Shown here: in pieces, positions 54,077 through 64,000 of the stretch | Numbering within the stretch: position 1 is the first letter of the stretch | Layout: the number at the start of each line of letters is the position of its first letter | NCBI GenBank assembly: GCA_951799425.1 | Contig: OX637394.1 | Coordinates: 50,843,142 to 50,907,141, forward strand | Reading direction: 5' to 3' | DNA: 64,000 nt | Source of the DNA: Ilex aquifolium | Taxonomy: Eukaryota; Streptophyta; Magnoliopsida; Aquifoliales; Aquifoliaceae | The notes under the pieces: generated by a model | The model's input: the letters and a program-made list of their open reading frames with translations, nothing else | Database searches by the model: none | Told to the model about the DNA's origin: nothing | Position numbers and translations under genes: made by a program

Positions 54077-57000
54077 TCAAATTGAATCATCAGAGAATGC
54101 AAACGAGCAGTAAGAGGATCCCTGGGAAACCACATTTCTAGTGGGCAGTGATGGCGGAAGAGCTGACAACCCCCCCTTTGACAAGTCTGGCTCCAACCTT
54201 ATAGAATCGACGTGTCGGATTTCTTTTAGCATGGCCACAACGTCCTTCATCATGGGACGATCATAAGGGCGTGGGCTCACGCAGAGAAATGAAACAGCTA
54301 GTGTTTGCAGCATCTCATGCATCTGAGGGTCAGCCCTCCCTCTTAGCTTAGGATCAAGAATGTCAACTGGATCTCTCTTACTGTGCAAATGGTCGCGAAC
54401 CCACTGGACCAAATGTGCACCTCCTGGCAATGTTGGGTCCAACGGATGCCTTCCCGTCAGGACTTCTAAAAGGACCACACCATAACTGTACACATCGCTC
54501 TTTTCTGTGATGTGTTGCATTGAAGCATGTTCTGTCAAAACATAAAGCAAATTATGATTTCTGCAATCTTTTATATTATATTTCATAATTTTTTGAACTA
54601 ATCAAGCTGATATAATGAGTTGGAATAATTACCAGGAGCCATGTATCCATAGGAACCAGCAAGGTGAGGCCTCGGACTCTGCTTTGACAAAGCATCTTCA
54701 CTGCTGCCATTGACAAGCCTTGCCAGCCCAAAGTCAGCAAGGTAAGGTTCTAAGTGAGGACCCAACAACACGTTCATGGCTTTGACATCCCCGTGCATGA
54801 TAGCAGGCACACAATCATGGTGCAAATATGCAAGCGCATGCGCCACGCCCAGGACAACATCATATCTAGCCTCCCATTCTGCTCCTCCCTTCCCGACACC
54901 ATGAAGGAGTGAACTCAAGCTTCCATTAGGAAGGTAGTCATAGAAAAGCAGTTTCAAAGTCTGGTTCGAACCCCATCCCAAAAGGCGAACAATGTTTTTG
55001 TGTCGGATTGAACCCAAAGTTCGAATTTCTGAGCTGAATGCTCCGGATTCTTCTGATGACCACATTTTCTTCACTGCTAGTGTTTCCCGATTCGGAATTG
55101 TCACCCTGTATACAACTCCAGAGCTTCCAGTGCCGATCACGTTAGCTGATGTTAGATTGCGGACTATGTCATCAATGGAGAATTCCATTTTCTGATAAAA
55201 TGTCATTTCCCAACTGTGACCTTCCGTGGACCTTCTATTAGCCAAATGGGTCCTTACTAACATGTAAAGGGCTAGAAGTACCAGTACTGCGCTTGCACTA
55301 ACGAGGATTGGCATTGCTATCTTCATTGTTGATTTGGAATGAGAAGGTCCGATTCTGTCTGCCGGAGTTACAACCCCACCGGAGATGTATAGAGCTTGGT
55401 TACCGGCAAGGTCACTAAGAGGGAGCTTACGGAAGAATGGGGTATTAGGCAGATCACCAGAAAAATCATTGGAGGACACATTGAGGGAGACAAGGTTTTG
55501 AAGGCTTGCAAGAATGTCCAAGTTCCCCGTAAGCAAATTGTGGGAGAGGTCAAGGATTCCTAATTTGCTAAGCCCAGAGAACTCAGTTGGGATCTCACCA
55601 CTAAATTGGTTACAACTGAGGTTGAGAGAGATTTCCAGTGATGGAATTTGACCCAATTCTTTGGGTATATCACCCGAGAAACCATTGTTTCCGAGATCTA
55701 GCAATTGCAGCTTACTGCAGGAGAGAATTTCTGATGGAATTATGCCAGAAAGTTGATTCTTTCCAAGATTAAGTTTGGTTAATTCTGTTAATGAACCAAC
55801 ACTCGGAGCCAATGGACCGACAAGTCTATTGTCTGAAATATCCAAAAACTGTAGGCTTATGGGCAGTGTATCAGGCACAGAACCAGTGAGTCCATTTGAA
55901 TGGAGATCGAGAAACTCGAGGTTTATGCATCCAGATATTGAGTGAGGAATTCCTCCTGCAAATTGGTTGTTGCTCATGTCAATGAAATTCAGACTTCTCA
56001 AATTTCCAATCTCCGATGCAATAGTACCTGTCAACCTATTGTCATTCACTCGGAACCTATGCAAGTTTGTACAGTTCCCAATTTCAGGTGGTAGAAAACC
56101 AGACAAATCATTGGACAGAAGAAGCAGTTTAGTTAGATTTTTCAGAGCAAAAATCTGTTTTGGTATTGAACCAGTGAGATTGTTGTAAGAAAGATCAAGA
56201 GCCTGAAGACTCTCGCACTCGGATAATGATTCTGGAATATTGCCTGTTAGCTTATTCTGCCAGGCAAAGAACAGAGTCAAGCTCTTTAATTTGCCTATTA
56301 GAGCAGGAATCTCTCCTGCAATATCATTATTGTCGACTTCCAAATGAGTAAGAGCTGTGCAGTTTGAGATTTCAAAAGGTATGGTACCTGACAACTGATT
56401 GACACTCAGCTGAAGCTCTTGAAGCCCCAAAAGGCCTCCAAAACTTGTGGGTATGCTTCCTGTCAGCAGGTTCTCTGATAAATCGATGACTGTGAGCTCT
56501 ATGCAGCTTCCAAGCTCATAAGGAATGGTGCCAACTATGCTGTTCTGCCATAACAGCAGACTCTGCAGTTTTTTGAGCTCCCCTATACGACTTGGGATTG
56601 GACCAGAGATTGAATTCTCATACAAATAGAGGTTCTGGAACTCACTGCAATTCCCAATCTCTTCAGGGACGGGACCTGTCAATAGAGATGTATAAATGGC
56701 TATGGTTTGAATCCTTCTCAACTTTCCGATTGACAAAGGAAGATTTCCGGAAATGCTGGTTTCTGCGAGGCCTAGAATGATCAAGTTGGTGCAGTTTCCA
56801 ATCTCCCATGGCAGCTCACCTTTAAGATTCTGATTTCCACCAGCTCGGAAGATTTCAAGATTGCTCAATTGTCCTATGCTCTTCGGAATTTCTCCATTGA
56901 GCTGATTGTCAAAGAGTGTAAGATAAAGAAGACTTGAGAGATTTCCAATGTTTGGAGGAATCTCACCTTCAAGATAATTTGTGTTGAGTGATAAAGTCTG

Positions 57001-57465
57001 CAGTTTGCTCAGCCTGCAAATTTCCACCGGGATTACTCCTGCGATCGAATTGTGGCTGATATCGATAAGACTCAGCTCGAGATACTCTCCAAACTCTCTT
57101 GGAATCATACCCGTGAGATTGGTTGATGAGAGGATGAGAGTATTCAAGGACATGAGAGGTTGAAAATTTGAAGGCAATGGGCCTTGCAAATCCACTGATT
57201 TCAAGCTTATGTTGACCACTTCGCCTTTTGAGTTGCAGTGTATTCCAAACCAGTTGCAAGGACTTTGGTCTGAAGAATTCCATGATCGTAGTGCATCTGT
57301 TGAGCTGTTTAAGGTGTTCTTCCATGTCAGAAGAGCTTGACCCTGTACATCAATGGAGTAAGAAGAATAGAAGAAAAGAGAGCTTATTGAGAGAATTAGG
57401 GTGAAGGATAAGGTATTAGGAGAAAGTATAGGATTTCTTAGGGGTGCAGGCATTGCTGAGAGCAA
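54077..57465 (-). CDS. RGI3: LRR receptor-like kinase, RGI3-like (subfamily XI)
   Basis: Two exons, 54633-57465 and 54077-54531, joined at GTAATT...TGACAG; 3288 nt, 1095 aa. Signal peptide (LSFTLILSISSLFFYSSYS), LRR N-cap (ALLTWKNTL, CNWFGIHC), more than 20 plant LRRs (LxxLxLxxNxLxGxIP type), membrane segment about 715-738 (MPILVSASAVLVLLALYMLV), Ser/Thr kinase. Kinase residues: Gly loop IGTGSSGVVY, Lys799 (LAVKKMW), HGDVKAMN with Asp893, DFG Asp911. The catalytic loop is HGD, not HRD, so it is a non-RD kinase, as in RGI3/RGI4 relatives. The ectodomain and kinase resemble Arabidopsis RGI3 (At4g26540), receptors for RGF/GLV root meristem peptides. Full domain set without breaks; the short intron lies in the activation segment (GYMAPE) as in relatives. 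A second Met four residues downstream could also serve as start. Ligand is inferred. Confidence 0.9.
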
Positions 57466-57517
57466 AGCACAAGTGAGCAGTTTCTTGGGATTGTAGAGGG
57501 GGGAACCCCATGTTTTG

Positions 57518-57523
57518 TTTATA
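57518..57523 (-). promoter_or_regulatory. TATA box of receptor kinase
   Basis: Minus-strand CTATAAACA 53 bp upstream of the ATG at 57465. With usual spacing transcription would start near 57488, giving a very short leader. Confidence 0.55.
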
Positions 57524-57525
57524 GA

Positions 57526-60103
57526 GGAAAAGCAGAAGATCTGGATCCAAGAGCACTTTCATTTTTCTATTATTATTGTATTTCTATTTGTTCTTAATTG
57601 AGAAATGGTGATGCAAATCGATTTTATTTTCTTTTTTTATCTATTTTATTCTAGGTTCTTTGTTTTTACTGTCAGTAAATGTACTGGTTGTTTTTGGTGT
57701 TTTTCCTTCTGGATTAAACTTGATGTTTGTAACTTAGGTAAACTGGTCTTGTAGTTTTCAATGGCGGAAACTGCCAGAAACAAGAATGGTGGTGCTGAAT
57801 AGCCAGTACAGAAATCAAATTTTTCTGTTTTTCTTCTTTCATGATTTCTTTAAGAATGTGTTCCATCTTGTTTCACCATTTTCAGTCACCTGTTTTTATC
57901 TCCACATGTTACTGGTTGTTGCAATGGTAAAATTATCGATAACATTAGTGGCTGAAATCCAATATGAAAACAATCACTTTATGCCAATGACATTGAAGAT
58001 TAGGTTTGTACCCGGTTCATCCCTCCGAACATTCTTGATTATTAATGGGACCAAATGGGTAATCATGGCTTATGCTTTTGTATGAATAATTTAGTGGAGT
58101 AGCACTTTGAGACTGGTATAGTTACCATTATTGCTTCCTTATTCACCCCACAATGTTGGGGCTTTCAATCCAAAACCATCTCTGGACAGTGCTTTGTTCT
58201 GTTCTCCTTCACTATCCATTGAATTTTTCACTCTGCATTACTTAATTAAACCCATTGATGGACCACTATTTTTAGTGGTCACAAGCTGAGTCAGCCACAT
58301 GTTAGTTTCTAGGTAGCATTTCAGTGACTTTACAACAAGCATCCAACTTGGAGGTTCTGTCAATATCCCTTAACTGTATAAAAATATACCTCTCAGATTT
58401 TTTCAAAATTTTAGAAAATCTGCCTCGTTGCTAAAATTCTGGATCCATCCCTCAGAAAAGAAAATAATAGAAGGCAAAGTCTGTCTGAAAAATGAAATAT
58501 TGGGGTTTCTTTATCCATTGTAGGAGTATTAATCTGAACTTAAGGGGTCTATATGTGATTATTATTTTTTGTAGAATGGGTGATAATTTGGTTTGTTCAT
58601 AAGTAGAGTAAGTGTGAATTTTGATGCAGTAGTGAAGGGCACCTGGAAGAAAATAATTAAGCTAAAATTGACTTAATAAACAGAAAATTTGGTCCTTTAA
58701 AGATCATCAAGCTCAAAATTTCTTAGAGAATGGGTCATTCTTCTAGATCTGCATTACTCCTATTTCAGGTGCAAAGCCTCTTCAATAAATACCTCTTTCT
58801 CTATTTCTTTTCTTTCTCCCCCATTTCTCATTTTGTTGATTGAAAGAGAATAAGCGCTATCAATTGAGTAAAAGGAGGGTTTGCTACAGTGATTCGGGCG
58901 GTTGTCTGCATGAGTGGTAGCTCACGCTCAAAACTCCTCCGACACGAGTCCTAGTCGTTTGCCCTGCAGTCTCTTTCCAGGTTTCGCTTGCGTGATTTTC
59001 ACTTTTGATTGGTTTCATCCATCCCCAACCTAAACACAATTTGAGGTCAAGTCTTACAAATGTAATGGTTTTTCTCTCTCTTCCGCTTAGAAAACATAAA
59101 CTAGATCCATCCCATTGTACAAAAAACATTCATTTCGGACGCTTTATGTTTTATACAATCAAGATCATCAATTAAAGGGAAGGGGACCCCATGTGCTTCA
59201 ATTGTATAGAGATAAACTTGTGTACAATTTGGAAGATGTGGTTGATGGGTACTTGAAATACCATTTCCAAACTACCTCATAACTTCATTACCATTTGGAA
59301 GAAAAAATAAGGTGAAGAAATGAAGTTTGAGCAAAACCCAGAGAAACAAAGAGACAACAACAACATTAAAAGAAGAGACATACAAAGCAACAAACAAATT
59401 GATAACCAAAATTATGTGTATGTCATCCCAAATGGTCCCCCCCCCCCCCCCCCCCCCCTTCCACCCCTTCATTTTCTCTTGTTTTGCCAGAAAGAAAGGA
59501 TCACTCCATAAAGCCTCTCCCTTGTTTTAATGTAAAAGCTGCATTTGTTACAGTGAAAATTTGCAGTAGCCTGTGAGAAGAAAAAACTCATTCTTGACAT
59601 GTCGGTCGACACGATAATATTTCTTGGATAGAATTTATTGATCAAATTTGATGACTAAATCCGAAATCCAATTACATGCAATATTAGAACTCGCTATTAA
59701 TCGAATGACGAGTTTCATCATTTTGTTTGGTTAGTAAAATTTGATTTAAAGTAACACTACTTGTTGAACCTTCCAGTGATCTTAGCTTGAAACATGATCA
59801 ATAGGAACTCCGTTCATTGTCCCGGCCGGGTTTGAAATCTAAGAGGAAGAAAAGAACCAAGGGTACATGACGAGACGCCATTACTGAGTTTTTCTGAGAG
59901 TTTTATTGGCTAATGCCTGTTGCAGATAGATAATGGATTGAAACATGGTGACATGTTTGGCTGTCATGAAGAGTTGTGAGGCTTATGCTTCAACTTAATT
60001 AGATTAAGAGCAAAATACTTTCAGGAACGTGCCATGTCATGTTACTCCCCTTCATTTTTGGTGCTAATGTTTATTGGTTTTGCTGTCAGTTCTGGTTTTT
60101 GCC

Positions 60104-60141
<38 letters not shown>

Positions 60142-61349
60142 ATTAGTTTATGTATAAAGGTAGTTGAATTATTGGACTGGCAAGTGTACTAGGGAGCTGT
60201 CTGTAAGATGTAGGAAAAAGTAAAAAATTATAGGATAAAAGGCCTCCTCTTCTTTGTGTATGTTGTGTGATGTGTGTGCGTAGCAGAGTGAGAACCAACT
60301 TTATATCACATTACTCCATGCACTCACCCACTCGTGTGTATAAGACTGAAGGATTGATTTATTAGAAGTGGACCCTGAAATTGGCCTACCATTAATTCCT
60401 AGCTAGACCACACCACAAATTGAGAGAGAGAGAGAGAGAGTAAAAAAAACGGAGATTTGGATAAACTCGGTTTTTATTTTTTCTAAATTTGAGGCTATTG
60501 TATCATCTATGGTTAACTCCTTCACAGGTTTGTGCCGACTACTCTTTCGAGTTTTAAGTCGACTACCGTAATTCGAGTTAGTTTAAGAACTTGTTCCCCT
60601 AAGAAACAAGGGTGATTGACTTTTAGGAAGTGTGAAAAGTATCAAATCTAAGAACTCTTATTTAGATTGTTTTTATAAAGACGGAAATATATTTGCTTTT
60701 TAGCAATTTTTCTGATAAGAAAACAAGGATTTGTCTGGTCTAATGTCCATTTTAAAGGTCAAATCACTGTCCCCTAATCCCAGTGATGTCTTAATCTTTC
60801 CTTGAATTTGGATTTTTGAAGCCAACTCACATCTTTTCTTAGATTATTAAAAGAAAGATAATGGTAGTAATGTGGGGGAGAAGTTATTAATTAAACTCAT
60901 AACCCTACATAAAACACAACTTGTAACTTTTATGTTCAATCTGTGTGTGAAAGCTAGCTCTTTGCTGATCTAAACTAATATTCCACTAAGAAAAAGTAAT
61001 TATAACCGATACTTTGTGCGATGCTAATGTATGTATTCTTACAACGCATATTAAAAAAAATATTTGTGAGTCGAGCTCGTAATCATAATCAATTTTTCTA
61101 GTCGTAGTTAGGCCTAGGGACCCATGCATGTCTTTATCTCTCTCTCTCGCTCAAGATGAGGCCAGTTACTCGATGACATAGTTGGAACTGGGGGACCAGA
61201 GTTTGGGGGCTCAGTACAGCCCATGAAAGGACAAATACTGCCAAGATGGTGACGGCAACCATCCTCCAACTCACCGCCAGCCGGCAGTCCCCCCAAACCC
61301 CACCCAAGGGAGAGAGAGAGATTTCCCAGAGAATCATGAGTAGACTAAT
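57526..61349. other. Intergenic; microsatellites only
   Basis: Upstream region of the receptor kinase, then AT-rich DNA. GA repeats at 60107-60138 and 60421-60440, C22 at 59437-59458, TC repeat near 61135-61149. The minus-strand frame at 61134-61364 has a hydrophobic stretch (VAVTILAVFVLSWAVL) but no family match and is not called. Confidence 0.45.
59437..59458. repeat. C22 homopolymer
   Basis: Twenty-two C in a row; the length is likely to be unstable or uncertain. Confidence 0.85.
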
Positions 61350-61352
61350 AGA

Positions 61353-61668
61353 CTCATGATTCAAAGTTGTCGTATCGATTATCGATTCAGAAAACTCTGA
61401 AATATATCGGTCATGGTACTATGCTGCAATTTTGAACGATACGATCTAAACAAATATATTGAACAAAAACTTAAGTCATACCGCTGCATCATAGAATTGT
61501 ATTGGCCGAATCAGTGACGATAACTTCACAACTTATGATTGACTTGGATCCGACGCAAACGAATCATGCGAGACTCGTGGTTTATACGTATCATATAACG
61601 GTATCGTCTCGGGATATGTCGAATAAAAAATGACTCGTATTGATATTGGTCGATACTTTAAACCATGA
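61353..61668. mobile_element. Possible TIR element, about 320 bp
   Basis: Left CATGATTCAAAGTTGTCGTA and right end inverted CATGGTTTAAAGTATCGACC are similar. The inside is rich in CGATACG/GTATCG words. No certain target duplication. Confidence 0.4.
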
Positions 61669-61868
61669 TATAGCATCAATGAATAGTTCACCATGGTATA
61701 ATAGAGGGTTGTTGATCTTGTTCACCTTGTCCTCTGCCACCAACATTATGTTGAATGTACACTCTTCTATTACATCTTAAAATCTTAATCTTTTAGAATA
61801 AATGGTGTTCAATATGATATCAAATTTTAGAGATTCTGAGTTTGACGAGAGTATTAAATAAATATTTA

Positions 61869-62422
61869 AGGTTAATTGCACTGGAGGTTCTCAAAGTATA
61901 GGGTTTGTCTTATTTTGGCCTTCAATATTTTAATTGTATCATTTTGGTTCCTGAAGTATTGAATATATTTCTATATAGTCCTTCAAGTAGACAACGTCCA
62001 GATTACTAACGATTTTTTATCATAAACTTGTCACGTTCACGTAATACTTAAATATGGACAAAAAATAATTATAATAGCTCTTCAACAAAATTTGGGTAGC
62101 TCTTGACAAAAAAATGTGTAATATGGTTAGTTTTTGACTAAAATTTAGATAGCTCACGATCAAAACTGTGTAATTTAAGTAATTATTTAATCAAAATTTG
62201 AATAGAAATTTGGTCAAAATATCCAAATTATTTTTTTGTCCATATTTAAGTATTACGTGATAAATTTATGATAAAAAATTGTTAGCAATCTAGACGATGT
62301 CTACTTGAAGGACCATATAGAAACATATTTAATATTTCAGGGACCAAAATGATACAATTAAAATATTAAAAACCAAAATAAGACAAACTCTATACTTTAG
62401 AAACCTCCAGTGCAATTAATCC
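61869..62422. mobile_element. MULE-type foldback MITE with 9-bp duplication
   Basis: 554 bp. Ends AGGTTAATTGCACTGGAGGT and, inverted, GGATTAATTGCACTGGAGGT; the arms pair over about 200 bp each (ACTTTAAGGACC / TCAAGTAGAC blocks). Perfect 9-bp target duplication AAATATTTA at 61860-61868 and 62423-62431. No coding capacity. Confidence 0.85.
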
Positions 62423-62431
62423 AAATATTTA

Positions 62432-64000
62432 TGATACACGTCTCTAACAATAGGACAGATGGACTAGTTGTCCCAAAATAACTACAGCCCATGGTATAGT
62501 CCTCAAAACAGTCTTAATGGACTTCTAATGGACTGCACCTCAGATCGACATGGGCCATCATGGGTTTTTTTTATGGCCAATCTAATTTGAGAATTTATTT
62601 TGCACGAAAATTCAGAAAGTGTTCTTTTACGTCTTAAAGGACAATTGAAATCATAAAATTAATTCACCATTAATGATATAATTAGGTACATTAGAAAATG
62701 AATAATAACATAAGACAGTGACATATAAATGGACAATGATGTCCGATAATGACTACAATTTTACTACCAAATTTGTAGTCACGATGACGAACGTCTTTCT
62801 GAATTCTTCTTCTCTCCGATTCTACCAATTCTACCAACATCAATTTTATCGGAGCCGCACCTCGAACCAACATGGCATCCTCCTTAGACCATCTCCAATG
62901 GAGACCCAAACCTTTACCCAAATTTGAATAAAAATAATTTAGCTATTTTTACATGGAACCCTATTTATTTACAGAAATAGGAGAAGATTCCTCAGATGCT
63001 GCCCCTCCTCAAACATTTCCTACCCAAAAGTTAAGGTTGTGTGTTTTATAACACTAGGAAATATGTAATTTAAACAAAACATGATGGAAATTCGTATTTA
63101 AATACAATGACAATTGCCCAAGTATTCATCGACATGGAAGGTATACACTACAAGGTAGACTATGAATGAGAAGCACAGAATTGTCATAAAACTTTCAACA
63201 GCTGCACTTCAAATATCAATGGCTCGCTTGCATGAGACAACAGGCTACGTCGATGGCCAAACTGCAACCAACAACCGATATTATTCTCAGACAAGAAGCC
63301 AATGAGAGTTCAATGAAACGATCTCTTGGAGAAAAAACGTTCTAGGACTCCCAACAGAAGATGAAGAAATAAGGGGGTGGAAAAGAACTGGCAAAACCTC
63401 ATCAGGAATTGGTCTTAATTTCTCGTTAACATATCCCGAAGAAGGAGGTACCAATGCTCTTCTCTTCCCTGAACGTAATTGATAAGAACTTCAAGTAGTT
63501 TGTACATGAATAAGAAGGCAGGAATTATCAACTATGATTACAATTGTACAAGTAAAGGCAAGAGCAATACAACATCATCATAGTTGAGCCAGAATATACC
63601 TCCAACCTTCATGCCAATCAATACCTCTTTAAGACCCCTTATTATCTGTAAAATTACACAGCTTGTAAGATTAATTACACAGATATTAGACAAATAGATC
63701 AAAAGAGGGAATTGGAGATCATAATTCAGTATTCAAACTGATTCAATATTACTATAGTGAAAATCTTTAGACAAAGCCGAGATTCTTGTTGCTAAAATAC
63801 TCTCTCCATAGGGGGTCGAAATTCTGATAAATAATGATATTGAGCTGATGCGTGGAAAGCGTAGGAAAGATTGCGCAAGCGAGAAGTGCTTCAAAAGAAA
63901 GGAAATCAATAGAGAACTTGTGATCACAGTACCAACACTTTGGTACATGAGGGGGACATTGTAAGGAACAATGAATTGAAAAATATAAAGATATGACTAC
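62432..64000. other. Intergenic, no gene recognised
   Basis: AT-rich. TTAGACCATCTCCAATGGAG at 62885-62904 resembles the terminus of a common plant non-autonomous element, but its partner end was not found. A 71-codon minus frame (63733-63948) has no recognisable family. It may be the flank of a gene beyond the window. Confidence 0.4.

Noticed and set aside
61134..61364. 76-codon minus-strand frame with a hydrophobic stretch
   Set aside because: Looks a little like a signal peptide but has no partner exons, family motif or conserved context.
63733..63948. 71-codon minus-strand frame at the right edge
   Set aside because: No recognisable domain; may be UTR or chance.

Overview
This is plant nuclear DNA, most likely from a woody or large-genome eudicot. 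It is AT-rich, its genes have GT-AG introns, and the intact genes are plant-specific: a GBF-interacting-protein-1-like protein, a plant nucleotide-sugar transporter and a class XI LRR receptor kinase. About half of the window is recognisable transposable-element DNA, much of it nested. I cannot name the species.

Layout. 1-960 is the 3' end of a decayed LINE. 1454-1633 (minus) is the surviving 5' end (two exons) of an hnRNP-type RRM gene. 1839-3298 is a terminal-inverted-repeat (TIR) element carrying part of a second one. 5303-12790 is a minus-strand LINE ORF2 relic broken up by two apparent solo LTRs (5303-7619 and 9491-12429). 13559-21423 (plus) is a ten-exon GIP1-like gene. 22869-26001 (minus) is a seven-exon nucleotide-sugar transporter. 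27395-45622 is an 18.2 kb rearranged Athila-type Ty3/gypsy retrotransposon. 45925-52705 is a field of MITEs and a SINE, including a three-deep nest of DNA transposons (47654-49797) and a hAT-type MITE that carries a pentatricopeptide-repeat (PPR) gene fragment (50593-51177). 54077-57465 (minus) is an RGI3-like LRR receptor kinase. 57526-64000 is intergenic with a clean 554 bp MULE-type MITE at 61869-62422.

The most interesting object is the Athila element. It has three near-identical LTRs, the middle one inverted, and two 7.0 kb arms that mirror each other around a 1.76 kb reverse-transcriptase/integrase spacer. One inner junction (38589-38639) is a 20-bp snap-back hairpin joined to the integrase gene at short microhomology. 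The other (29873/29874) puts the exact LTR terminus inside gag. Downstream of integrase, where Athila elements often have an env-like ORF, each arm carries a tandemly duplicated two-gene cassette. Each unit has a TATA-like box, a pyrimidine-rich leader, a small one-membrane-segment ORF (48 or 43 aa), a 3'-splice-site-like tract, and a 136 or 141 aa cysteine/arginine-rich ORF. The last ORF resembles the nucleic-acid-binding cysteine-rich protein (NABP) of carlaviruses, a family that includes RNA-silencing suppressors. If that holds, this retrotransposon lineage has acquired, duplicated and kept a virus-like accessory module.

The three host genes are independent loci; nothing suggests that they work together.
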